The translations under genes and the position numbers were made by a program. From CAYJPV01 sp964396055 (GTDB lineage Bacteria; Acidobacteriota; Vicinamibacteria; Vicinamibacterales; JAKQTR01), in the NCBI GenBank assembly GCA_964396055.1, contig CAYNDV010000135.1, positions 1-12,293 of the forward strand: a DNA stretch of 12,293 bases, given 5' to 3'. Positions within the stretch are counted from its first letter, which is position 1. The number at the start of each line of letters is the position of its first letter. Shown one piece after another: positions 1 through 6,037 of the stretch. Below the pieces are notes generated by a model. It saw nothing but the letters and a program-made list of their open reading frames with translations, was not told where the DNA came from and made no database searches.

Positions 1-32
1 CTAGCCTCTAGCCTCTAGCCTCTAGCCTCTAG
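1..32. repeat. 7-bp tandem repeat, 4.5 copies
   Basis: The unit CTAGCCT is repeated four times, followed by a partial CTAG, with no mismatch. Each unit carries the tetranucleotide CTAG, which is often rare in bacterial genomes. The array begins at the first base of the window, so its real length is unknown. It runs into the archease gene: the CTA at 29-31 is the reverse complement of that gene's TAG stop. It could be a short minisatellite or a sequence-end artefact. Confidence 0.9.
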
Positions 33-451
33 ATATCGAACACCACCATTGTCCGCCACCCTCCCTCGCCGTGCACGATCGCCAACTGATGGTACGTGAC
101 GGCCTTGACGAGGGTCCTGACAGGGTGGCGGCCTGCGTCGAAGGGCTCGCCCCAGAGCGTGGCGTCGAGTTGCCACGCGTCGCCGTCGCCGGTCAGGGCA
201 ACGTCCGCCCGCCCGGTCAGCCACCGGCCCGCATCGAAGAGGTAGAGGATCTCGCTGAGCAGATCGTGCAGGAGCCGCTCCGGTTCGGGTGCCGCCAGCC
301 GGACGGCCCGCGCCTCGGCCGGGCGGACCAGGGCGGGGTCGGTGATGGCCGCGGTCAGGGCTCCGGCCGCGTCGGCGCACAATCCGGGCAGCGAGGCGGC
401 CTCCACCGCCACCGCCAGGTCCCCCGTGTGGGGCACGAACACGTAGGGCAT
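29..451 (-). CDS. Archease (RtcB RNA ligase cofactor)
   Basis: This encodes a 140-residue archease, the small protein that promotes guanylylation and turnover of the RNA ligase RtcB in RNA repair or tRNA splicing. The family pattern is clear: an N-terminal HTGD motif at residues 8-11, a central LSEILYLFD helix, the TLWGEPFD segment, KAVTYH at 116-121, and a C-terminal FDI with Asp139. Asp11 and Asp139 match the acidic metal-binding residues of the family. I chose the ATG at 449-451 because it gives the usual length and has GGGGA eight bases upstream. An in-frame GTG at 467-469 would add six residues. The gene reads leftward and diverges from the protease gene; rtcB is not visible, but could lie beyond the left edge. 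The stop codon lies inside the tandem repeat. Confidence 0.9.
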   Translation of the reverse strand: MPYVFVPHTGDLAVAVEAASLPGLCADAAGALTAAITDPALVRPAEARAVRLAAPEPERLLHDLLSEILYLFDAGRWLTGRADVALTGDGDAWQLDATLWGEPFDAGRHPVRTLVKAVTYHQLAIVHGEGGWRTMVVFDI

Positions 452-516
452 GTCGGGAATCCCCAGCACGACGGGCCACGAACGGGTACAAACCTCCGGA
501 CCGCCCGAGGCGTCAA

Positions 517-543
517 ACTATAAGACGGACCCGGGCAAGTCAA
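517..543 (-). promoter_or_regulatory. Probable sigma70-type promoter for archease
   Basis: Read on the minus strand, TTGACT (543-538) and TATAGT (522-517) each match five of six bases of the -35 and -10 consensus. The spacer is 15 bp, shorter than the ideal 17. Transcription would start near 510 and leave a leader of about 60 nt before the archease ATG. It is the most AT-rich spot in a GC-rich intergenic region. Confidence 0.5.
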
Positions 544-545
544 AC

Positions 546-590
546 CCGCCGGCCGGGCCGCGATGCATCCGGGCCGGCGGTGCCCGCCGG
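546..590. repeat. Two overlapping GC-rich inverted repeats between divergent promoters
   Basis: CCGCCGGCC (546-554) is perfectly complementary to GGCCGGCGG (572-580). The spacer between them holds the palindrome GATGCATC (562-569). The right arm also belongs to a second inverted repeat, CCGGCGG (574-580) with CCGCCGG (584-590), around a 3-base loop. The structure lies upstream of the predicted start sites of both flanking genes, so it would act as DNA, for example as a regulator site, rather than as RNA. In DNA this rich in C and G, chance remains possible. Confidence 0.5.
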
Positions 591-605
591 GAACGGCGGC
601 GGCGG

Positions 606-611
606 TATACT
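606..611 (+). promoter_or_regulatory. Probable -10 element of the htrA promoter
   Basis: TATACT matches five of six bases of the -10 consensus in an otherwise very GC-rich stretch. No convincing -35 is present; TGCCCG at 581-586 is the nearest candidate, with a 19-bp spacer. Transcription would begin near 618, giving a leader of about 57 nt before the htrA start codon. The sequence TATACT-NN-ACTGCT here recurs at the rimP promoter. Confidence 0.45.
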
Positions 612-664
612 GGACTGCTGGCACCCGGATCGGCGGGCCGGCAGCAGCCCCCACGGGCCGTGTT

Positions 665-673
665 GGAGGAAGG
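665..673 (+). promoter_or_regulatory. Ribosome binding site of the htrA-like gene
   Basis: GGAGGAAGG lies immediately upstream of the ATG at 675, with GGAGG ending five bases before it. This strong Shine-Dalgarno sequence decides the start. The reading frame stays open for 75 codons further upstream, but that part has Arg/Pro-rich composition, crosses the predicted promoter, and would put a long extension ahead of the membrane anchor. Confidence 0.85.
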
Positions 674-674
674 C

Positions 675-2177
675 ATGTCAAGTCGGAAGACCACGTTGTT
701 CTACGTCGTGCTGGTGGCGGTGGCCTCGCTCGCGGTGGGCATGGTGATCGCGTCGCGCATGGATCTCTCGCCGCGATCGGAGGCCCAGACCCTGGCGCCC
801 CAGGTCGGCTCGAGCGCCCCGGTGACGGGCGCCATCGACGCGCAGACGTTCCGGAACATCGCCAAGGCCGCGTCGCCGACGGTGGTGAACATCCGGACCA
901 CGTCGAAGCGGCGCGCGCAGACCCTGAACGACTTCTTCGGCCAGGACGATCCGCTGAACCGTTTCTTCGGCGGGCCGCAGCGGCCGCGTGAGGAAACTAC
1001 GCAGTCGGCCGGCACGGGTTTCATCGTCAGCAAGGACGGGTACATCCTGACGAACAACCACGTCGTGGAGGGCGCCACCAAGATCGAGGTGGCCCTGTTC
1101 GGCGACGACCCCGACCAGGCGTACCTTGCGAAGATCGTCGGCCGCGACCAGCTCACGGACAGCGCGCTCATCCAGCTCGTGGACAAGCCGAAGGCGCCGC
1201 TGCCGGAGGCCAAGCTCGGCGACTCGGGCACCGTGGCCCCCGGTGACTGGGTGATGGCGATCGGCAACCCGTTCAACTTCAACCACACGATCAGCGTGGG
1301 CGTGATCAGCGGCCTCGGGCGCCCGATGCAGATGGCCGACCAGCGCTTCGAGGAAGTGCTCCAGACCGACGCGGCCATCAACCCCGGCAACTCCGGCGGC
1401 CCGCTGCTGAACGTGCGCGGCGAGGTGATCGGGATCAACACGGCGATCTACACCGACGGCATGCGCGGCGCCAACATCGGCATCGGGTTCGCGGTGCCGA
1501 TCAACACGGTGCGCGAGATCCTGCCCCAGCTCGAGAAGGGCAAGGTCGTCCGCGGCCGCATCGGCGTCACGGTGCAGAACGTGCCGCGCGAGGCCGCCGA
1601 GGAACTGGGTGTGGGTGCGCGGCGCGGCGCCCTCGTCGTGAACGTGGCCGGGTCCGGCCCCGCGGCGAAGGCCGGCATCAGGCCCGGCGACGTGATTGTC
1701 GACGTGAACGGCAAGCCCGTGGCCGATCGCAACGCCCTCGTGAAGATCATCATGGCCACCAAGCCGGGCACCACCGTGCCGATCAAGGTGGTGCAGGACA
1801 AGCAGGAGAAGAATCTCTCGGTGACCGTCGAGGAACTCGACCTCGAGGCCGAGTCGGGCACCCGGCCCGAAGGCGAAGCGGAAGAAAGCGGCGGCGGGTT
1901 CGGCATCACGCTGGGGCCCCTCGGCGCCGACATGGCCCGACGCCTCCAGGTGCCGGCCGGGACGCGCGGCGTCCTGGTGACCGACGTCGAGGCGTCCAGC
2001 GCGGCCGCCCGCGCCGGCATCCGCCCGGGCGACGTCATCCTGCAGGTGAACCGGCGGGCCGTCGAGAGCGTCTCGGACGCCAGCCGCGCCCTGTCGGCCG
2101 TGCCCGTGGGCCGCAGCGCCTTCCTGCTGGTGTGGCGGCAGGGGCAGGAGACGTTCGTCGCCGTCACCAAGGAGTAG
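675..2177 (+). CDS. HtrA/Deg-family serine protease with two PDZ domains
   Basis: This is a 500-residue envelope protease-chaperone of the Deg/HtrA family, which degrades or holds misfolded periplasmic proteins. A single hydrophobic segment at residues 8-26 follows a short basic N-terminus, so it is probably anchored in the inner membrane with the protease domain in the periplasm. The trypsin-like domain shows His129 (NNHVV), Asp162 (LTDSAL, where many relatives have TDLAL or TDIAL) and Ser240 (GNSGGP): a complete catalytic triad. PDZ1 spans about 294-388 and PDZ2 about 408-497, both with the PGDVI hallmark. An acidic, Gly-rich linker separates them. The length fits DegP/DegQ proteins, while the uncleaved anchor recalls DegS, so a degP/degQ/degS name is not assigned. 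It is the first gene of the rightward cluster, with midA starting 19 bp after its stop. Confidence 0.95.
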   Translation: MSSRKTTLFYVVLVAVASLAVGMVIASRMDLSPRSEAQTLAPQVGSSAPVTGAIDAQTFRNIAKAASPTVVNIRTTSKRRAQTLNDFFGQDDPLNRFFGGPQRPREETTQSAGTGFIVSKDGYILTNNHVVEGATKIEVALFGDDPDQAYLAKIVGRDQLTDSALIQLVDKPKAPLPEAKLGDSGTVAPGDWVMAIGNPFNFNHTISVGVISGLGRPMQMADQRFEEVLQTDAAINPGNSGGPLLNVRGEVIGINTAIYTDGMRGANIGIGFAVPINTVREILPQLEKGKVVRGRIGVTVQNVPREAAEELGVGARRGALVVNVAGSGPAAKAGIRPGDVIVDVNGKPVADRNALVKIIMATKPGTTVPIKVVQDKQEKNLSVTVEELDLEAESGTRPEGEAEESGGGFGITLGPLGADMARRLQVPAGTRGVLVTDVEASSAAARAGIRPGDVILQVNRRAVESVSDASRALSAVPVGRSAFLLVWRQGQETFVAVTKE

Positions 2178-2196
2178 CGCGTCCTGCGCTGAGTCC

Positions 2197-3333
2197 ATGG
2201 CTGCGGACTGCCGGGCGCTCATCCTCGACCGGATCCGGCAGTCCGGGCCCATCACCGTCGCCGAGTTCATGCACCTGGCGCTGTACGCGCCAGGTGCCGG
2301 CTACTACGCCCGCGCCGTCCGGCGTTCCGGACGCGCGGGCGATTTCGTCACCAGTGTCGATCTCGGCCCCCTCTTCGGCCGCCTGCTGGCCGCGTGGTTC
2401 TGCGAGATGCAGGACGCCCTGGCCGGCGACGCGCCCTTCGATCTGGTCGAGGCGGCTGCCGGAAACGGGCGCCTCACCCGAGACATCCTCGACGCCTGCA
2501 TCTGCCACCGCCCGGATCTCTACGGACGAGTGCGCGCCACCCTCGTCGAGTGCAGCCCCACCGCCCGCGAAGCGGCCGAGGTAACGCTCGCGCCACACCA
2601 CGAACGTGTGGCCGGCATCTCGCCCGCGCTGCCAGCGCGCGTCGAGGGCGTGATCTTCGCCAACGAACTGCTCGACGCCATGCCGGTCCACGTCGTGGAG
2701 ATGACGGGGGAAGGCCTCGTCGAGGTGTTCGTCGACGCGGATGGCGACCGACTGGTCGAGCGCCGTGGCGCGCCATCGACGCCGGAGCTGGCGGCGTACT
2801 TCGAACGCCTGGGCCTGGCGCTGGAACCTGGCGGGCGCGCAGAGGTGAACCTGGCGGCCCTGGCCTGGGTGCGTGACGCGGCGGCCGCCCTCGTGCGCGG
2901 CTACCTCGTCCTCATCGACTACGGCCACGAGGCGCCGCTGCTGTTTTCGGGATCGCACGCCACAGGCACGCTGCGCAGCTACCACCGCCACCTCACCGAT
3001 GCGCCCGATCCGGGACAGACAGGCGCGCCGGCGTGGCTGGCCGAGCCCGGCCAGCGCGACATCACGAGCCACGTCGACCTGACGTCGGTCAAGCGCACCG
3101 CGGAGGCAGCGGGCCTCCAGACGCTCGTCGACACCGACCAGTCACGTTTCCTGCTGGCCGCCGTCGAGCGGAGCGACCTGGCCGCGGAACTGGCCGCGCC
3201 GGACCGGCAACGCGACCGGCTGGCGCTCAAGACCCTGATGGTCCCCGAAGGCCTGGGCACGGCGTTCCGCGTGCTTGTCTTCGGCCGCCACGCCCCGGCG
3301 TTGTCTCTGCGCCGCGATGGGGGGATACTCTAG
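2197..3333 (+). CDS. MidA/NDUFAF7-family SAM-dependent methyltransferase
   Basis: This 378-residue protein belongs to the MidA/NDUFAF7 (DUF185) methyltransferase family. The mitochondrial member methylates an arginine of complex I subunit NDUFS2; the bacterial substrate is generally unknown. Visible family blocks are an N-terminal ITVAEFM...APGAGYY segment, GDFVTSVDLGPLFG, the SAM-binding motif I LVEAAAGNG (83-91), FANELLDAMP (154-163), LIDYG (239-243), the TLRSYHRH segment, a DITSHVDLTSV segment, and a C-terminal LMVPEGLG block. The length is normal for the family. No strong Shine-Dalgarno precedes the ATG, and translation may benefit from the upstream gene ending 19 bp earlier. No complex I gene is nearby, so the context does not identify the substrate. 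Confidence 0.9.
   Translation: MAADCRALILDRIRQSGPITVAEFMHLALYAPGAGYYARAVRRSGRAGDFVTSVDLGPLFGRLLAAWFCEMQDALAGDAPFDLVEAAAGNGRLTRDILDACICHRPDLYGRVRATLVECSPTAREAAEVTLAPHHERVAGISPALPARVEGVIFANELLDAMPVHVVEMTGEGLVEVFVDADGDRLVERRGAPSTPELAAYFERLGLALEPGGRAEVNLAALAWVRDAAAALVRGYLVLIDYGHEAPLLFSGSHATGTLRSYHRHLTDAPDPGQTGAPAWLAEPGQRDITSHVDLTSVKRTAEAAGLQTLVDTDQSRFLLAAVERSDLAAELAAPDRQRDRLALKTLMVPEGLGTAFRVLVFGRHAPALSLRRDGGIL
3301..3329 (+). promoter_or_regulatory. Possible internal promoter before the CYTH gene
   Basis: TTGTCT (3301-3306) and GATACT (3324-3329) each match four of six consensus bases and are separated by exactly 17 bp. Both lie inside the end of the methyltransferase gene. Transcription would start around 3336-3338, at or next to the CYTH ATG, so the product would be leaderless or nearly so. 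This is tentative because the elements also encode protein. Confidence 0.3.
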
Positions 3334-3337
3334 CAAA

Positions 3338-3907
3338 ATGACCGGACCCCTCGAGCGTGAGATCAAGCTGCGGTTCGAGACGCCGGAGGCGGCACGCGAG
3401 GCGGTGCTGCGCACCGGCGCGCAGCCGTACCGGGAGCGGCGGTTCCAGGAAGACAGCCTGTTCGACACCGCCGACGAGCAGTTGCGGCGCCAGCGTTCGG
3501 TGCTGCGCATCCGCAGCGAGGGCGCACACAGCCTGGTGACCTTCAAGGGCCCGGTCCAGCCCGGGCCGATGAAGGTCCGCGAGGAACTGGAGACCATCGT
3601 CGGCGACGGTGACATGTTCCGGCTTGTGCTCGAGCGCCTGGGCTTGCACACGTGGTTCCGCTACGAGAAGTACCGCGAAGAATTTGTGCACGAGGACGTG
3701 GTCATCGCCATCGACGAGACGCCCGTCGGCACGTTCGTGGAACTCGAAGGCAGCGAACACGGCATCGCAGACCTGGCCCGCGCCCTGGGCCGCGGTCCCG
3801 GCGACTACATCCTCGACTCCTACCACCGCCTGTTCCTGGCGTCGCGTGAGGCGCTCGGGTTCCGCGGCCACGACTGCGTCTTCGACGACCCGGATCGGAT
3901 CCGATGA
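3338..3907 (+). CDS. CYTH-domain (CyaB/thiamine-triphosphatase-like) protein
   Basis: The product is a 189-residue single CYTH domain. This triphosphate-tunnel fold hydrolyses or cyclises triphosphorylated substrates and includes class IV adenylate cyclase, thiamine triphosphatase and inorganic triphosphatase. The signature ExExK is Glu6-Glu8-Lys10. Other tunnel-type charged residues are Arg57 and Arg59 (LRIR), Lys70 (TFKG), the Arg81-Glu83-Glu85 segment, and the later YEKYR and DETPVGTFVELEG blocks. The chemistry cannot be settled from sequence; no CHAD domain, which often accompanies CYTH, is present. The ATG lies 4 bp after the midA stop. A longer open frame starts within midA, but its extra residues do not look like family sequence. 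The end overlaps the next gene by ATGA. Confidence 0.88.
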   Translation: MTGPLEREIKLRFETPEAAREAVLRTGAQPYRERRFQEDSLFDTADEQLRRQRSVLRIRSEGAHSLVTFKGPVQPGPMKVREELETIVGDGDMFRLVLERLGLHTWFRYEKYREEFVHEDVVIAIDETPVGTFVELEGSEHGIADLARALGRGPGDYILDSYHRLFLASREALGFRGHDCVFDDPDRIR

Positions 3908-4920
3908 GATCGGGCGCGGATCGCGCGGGCGCCCCGGCCCGGCCCTGGCCGGCCATGGTCCTCACGGCGGGCCTGGGCACGCGCCTCCACCCGCTGTCGC
4001 AGGTGCGCGCGAAGCCGGCCGTGCCGGTGGCCGGTGTGCCGCTGGCCGGTCGCATCCTGCGATGGCTGGCCGCGGCCGGCGTCACCGACGCGGTGCTGAA
4101 CCTGCATCACCGCCCGGAGACGCTGACGGCCGTGCTCGGCGACGGCGCGGCGTACGGGGTGCGGGTCCGGTACTCGTGGGAGCGCCGCGTGCTGGGCAGC
4201 GCCGGCGGGCCGGCGCGCGCCCTCCCCCTGCTCGACGCGCCCCGGTTCTTCCTGGTCAACGGCGATACGCTGTGCGACGTGGACCTGGCGGCGCTGGCGC
4301 GTCAGCACGAGGCGCGGGGTGCCCTCGTCACGATGGTCCTCGTGCCGAACCCGGACCGCCGGCACTACGGCGGCGTGCTCGTGGACGCCGGCGGGGCCGT
4401 GACCGGCTTCTGTCCCCGGGGCGACGACAACACCGGTGCGCACTTCGTCGGCGTGCAGGCCGTCGACGCGTCCGTCTTCGCCGGGCTCGATCCCGATCAA
4501 CCTGCGGAGTCGGTGGCCGGGTGTTACCGCGAGTTGATCGCCCGCGCGCCGGGCTCGGTGCAGGCGTTCCTCACGGACGGCGCCTTCTACGACATCGGCA
4601 CGGCCGCCGACTACCTGGCGACCAACCTGGCGTTTGCCGCGCGCGAGGGCCTGACGCCGGTGGCGCCCGGGCGGAACTGCTCCATCGCCCCGTCGGCCGA
4701 CCTGCACGACTGCGTCCTCTGGGACGGCGTGACGATCGGCGCCGGCTGCCGCCTGCGGTCCTGCGTGGTTGCCGACGGCGTCACTGTACCCCCGGGCACG
4801 CAGTTCGACCGCCGGGCGCTGGTGCGGCGCGAAGCTGCCGTGCCCCGCGACTGCGATATCGTGATGGGTGATCTGCTGGCCGCGCCCCTCGACGCGTTCC
4901 GGCGACAGGAGGCCCGATGA
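3904..4920 (+). CDS. Sugar-1-phosphate nucleotidyltransferase, MurU/GDP-mannose-pyrophosphorylase-like
   Basis: This 338-residue cytoplasmic enzyme should join a sugar 1-phosphate to a nucleoside triphosphate, giving a nucleotide sugar and pyrophosphate. The nucleotide-binding signature GLGTR (23-27) followed by Lys37 is clear. Asp121 (VNGDT) and Asp230 (YDIGTAADYL) are probable metal or substrate ligands. From about residue 257 a tail with hexapeptide-like rungs (ADLHDCVLWDGVTIGAGC) resembles a left-handed beta-helix. That tail is shared with GDP-mannose and glucose-1-phosphate enzymes and is absent from the roughly 220-residue Pseudomonas MurU. The next gene is AmgK-like and overlaps by ATGA, which favours UDP-MurNAc or another salvage nucleotide sugar. 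Met18 is an alternative start, since the first 14 residues are an unusual extension; the overlap with the CYTH stop favours the upstream ATG. Confidence 0.85.
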   Translation: MRSGADRAGAPARPWPAMVLTAGLGTRLHPLSQVRAKPAVPVAGVPLAGRILRWLAAAGVTDAVLNLHHRPETLTAVLGDGAAYGVRVRYSWERRVLGSAGGPARALPLLDAPRFFLVNGDTLCDVDLAALARQHEARGALVTMVLVPNPDRRHYGGVLVDAGGAVTGFCPRGDDNTGAHFVGVQAVDASVFAGLDPDQPAESVAGCYRELIARAPGSVQAFLTDGAFYDIGTAADYLATNLAFAAREGLTPVAPGRNCSIAPSADLHDCVLWDGVTIGAGCRLRSCVVADGVTVPPGTQFDRRALVRREAAVPRDCDIVMGDLLAAPLDAFRRQEAR

Positions 4921-5951
4921 CGACGTTGAAGAGCACCCCCGACACGCCGCTGCCGGACGCCATCCAGGCCTACCTCGACCGCGCGGGCCTGGCCGCCGAC
5001 GGCGCGGTGGTGCTGCCGCTCACCGGCGACGCATCGGATCGGCGTTACTTCCGGGTGATCCGCCGCGGCGCGCCGTCACTGGTCCTGGCGCTGCACGCCG
5101 CCCCTTTCGAGGCCGACGCGCTGCCGTTCGTCAACGTCGCCGGCCTGCTTGCGCAGGTGCCCGTGCCGATTCCGTCGATCCTGGACCGGGCGGGCGACCT
5201 CGGCATCCTCGTGCAGCAGGACCTGGGCGACGTCACCCTGCAGGCCCACCTCGGCGCGGCGCCGCCCACCGAACACGCCGCGCTGTACCGCCAGGCCATC
5301 GGGTACATCGCCGACCTGCAGCAGCGCGGCCAGGCCCTGGCGTCGGACGGGTACCTGCCCTACCGCGTGGCGTTCGACGTCGAGAAGCTGACGTGGGAAA
5401 TGGAGTTCTTCATCAAGCACTTCTGCATCGCGTACCGGGGCGCTGCGCTCGACGACACGCAACGGGCCGCGCTGTCGGCCGCCTTCGCGCCCCTCGTCCA
5501 CGAACTGGCCGGCGAGCCGCGCGTGCTCTGCCACCGCGACTACCACAGCCGCAACCTGATGTGGCACGCGGGCCGGCTGTTCATCATCGACTTCCAGGAC
5601 GCCCGCCTGGGCCCCGACACCTACGACCTGGCGTCGTTGCTGCGCGATTCGTACGTGGACATCACGGACGATCAACTCGACGACCACCTCGCCTACTTCA
5701 TGGCCCTGAAGGGCATTCCGGCCACGGGCGACGGCGCGCGCGAGTTCCGGCGCCGCTTCGACGTGATGTCGCTCCAGCGCAACCTCAAGGCTCTCGGCAC
5801 CTTCGGCTACATGACGGCGACGCGGCGTAATCCGGTGTACATCCAGTACATCCCGCGCACGCTGCGCTACGCCCGCTCGAATCTCCTCAAGTACGAGCGG
5901 TTCAGCCGCCTGCGCGCCCTGCTCGCACCCCACGTGCCCGAGTTCGCGTAG
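4917..5951 (+). CDS. AmgK-like anomeric sugar kinase (aminoglycoside phosphotransferase family)
   Basis: This 344-residue protein has an aminoglycoside-phosphotransferase kinase fold. Its motifs look like AmgK, the anomeric MurNAc/GlcNAc kinase of Pseudomonas cell-wall recycling. They are LTGDASDRRYFRV (35-47), an LVQQDLGD hinge segment, the catalytic loop HRDYHSRNLM starting at His206 with Asp208, the metal-binding Asp225 in IIDFQDA, and the TYDLASLLRD block. It would phosphorylate the C1 hydroxyl of a free sugar and hand the 1-phosphate to the overlapping nucleotidyltransferase gene (shared ATGA). In Pseudomonas this pair bypasses de novo UDP-MurNAc synthesis and contributes to intrinsic fosfomycin tolerance. 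Aminoglycoside resistance is unlikely. The exact sugar is inferred, not shown. It is the last gene of the cluster, with no clear terminator after it. Confidence 0.85.
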   Translation: MTTLKSTPDTPLPDAIQAYLDRAGLAADGAVVLPLTGDASDRRYFRVIRRGAPSLVLALHAAPFEADALPFVNVAGLLAQVPVPIPSILDRAGDLGILVQQDLGDVTLQAHLGAAPPTEHAALYRQAIGYIADLQQRGQALASDGYLPYRVAFDVEKLTWEMEFFIKHFCIAYRGAALDDTQRAALSAAFAPLVHELAGEPRVLCHRDYHSRNLMWHAGRLFIIDFQDARLGPDTYDLASLLRDSYVDITDDQLDDHLAYFMALKGIPATGDGAREFRRRFDVMSLQRNLKALGTFGYMTATRRNPVYIQYIPRTLRYARSNLLKYERFSRLRALLAPHVPEFA

Positions 5952-5996
5952 GGGCGGGCCGCACCGGGCCGCGGCCGGGCGGCTGGCTGGCGGGGC

Positions 5997-6005
5997 TGCT
6001 ACAAT
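5997..6005 (+). promoter_or_regulatory. Extended -10 promoter for the isomerase-asnS-rimO cluster
   Basis: TGC-TACAAT is an extended -10 element; the hexamer matches five of six bases and carries the TGN extension. No recognisable -35 is present, as is common for extended -10 promoters. It lies in the 86-bp gap after the kinase gene and would start transcription near 6012, about 26 nt before the GTG start. The rest of the gap is GC-rich, with one 10-bp palindrome (5967-5976) and no T-tract. Confidence 0.5.
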
Positions 6006-6022
6006 AGAGGTTTCGGGTCCAC

Positions 6023-6027
6023 AGGAG
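6023..6027 (+). promoter_or_regulatory. Ribosome binding site for the isomerase-like gene
   Basis: AGGAG lies 10 bases before the GTG at 6038. It supports that GTG as the start, because the protein then begins MRFGVSTQL, the usual first strand of this barrel family. The spacing is slightly long. Confidence 0.6.
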
Positions 6028-6037
6028 CGGTGCCGCC

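Noticed and set aside
489..498. GGAGG on the minus strand upstream of archease, followed by TTG
   Set aside because: The spacing to the TTG (491-489) is only two bases, and the frame it opens is an Arg/Gly-rich shadow of archease. It is too far from the archease ATG to serve it.
450..674. 75-codon upstream extension of the htrA frame
   Set aside because: A strong GGAGG is placed exactly for the ATG at 675, and the predicted -10 lies inside the extension. The added residues are Arg/Pro-rich without family similarity.
678..2270. 530-codon open frame on the minus strand across htrA
   Set aside because: It mirrors a clear protease gene with a full catalytic triad. Its His/Arg/Gly/Asp-heavy composition is typical of antisense frames in GC-rich DNA and shows no recognisable domain.
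4917..5951. Aminoglycoside resistance kinase
   Set aside because: The family fold is shared, but the LTGDASDRRYFR and HRDYHSRNLM motifs and the overlapping nucleotidyltransferase point to an AmgK-like sugar kinase.
5967..5976. GC palindrome after the kinase gene as a terminator
   Set aside because: GGCCGCGGCC can fold only as a tiny stem and has no T-tract, so it does not look like an intrinsic terminator.
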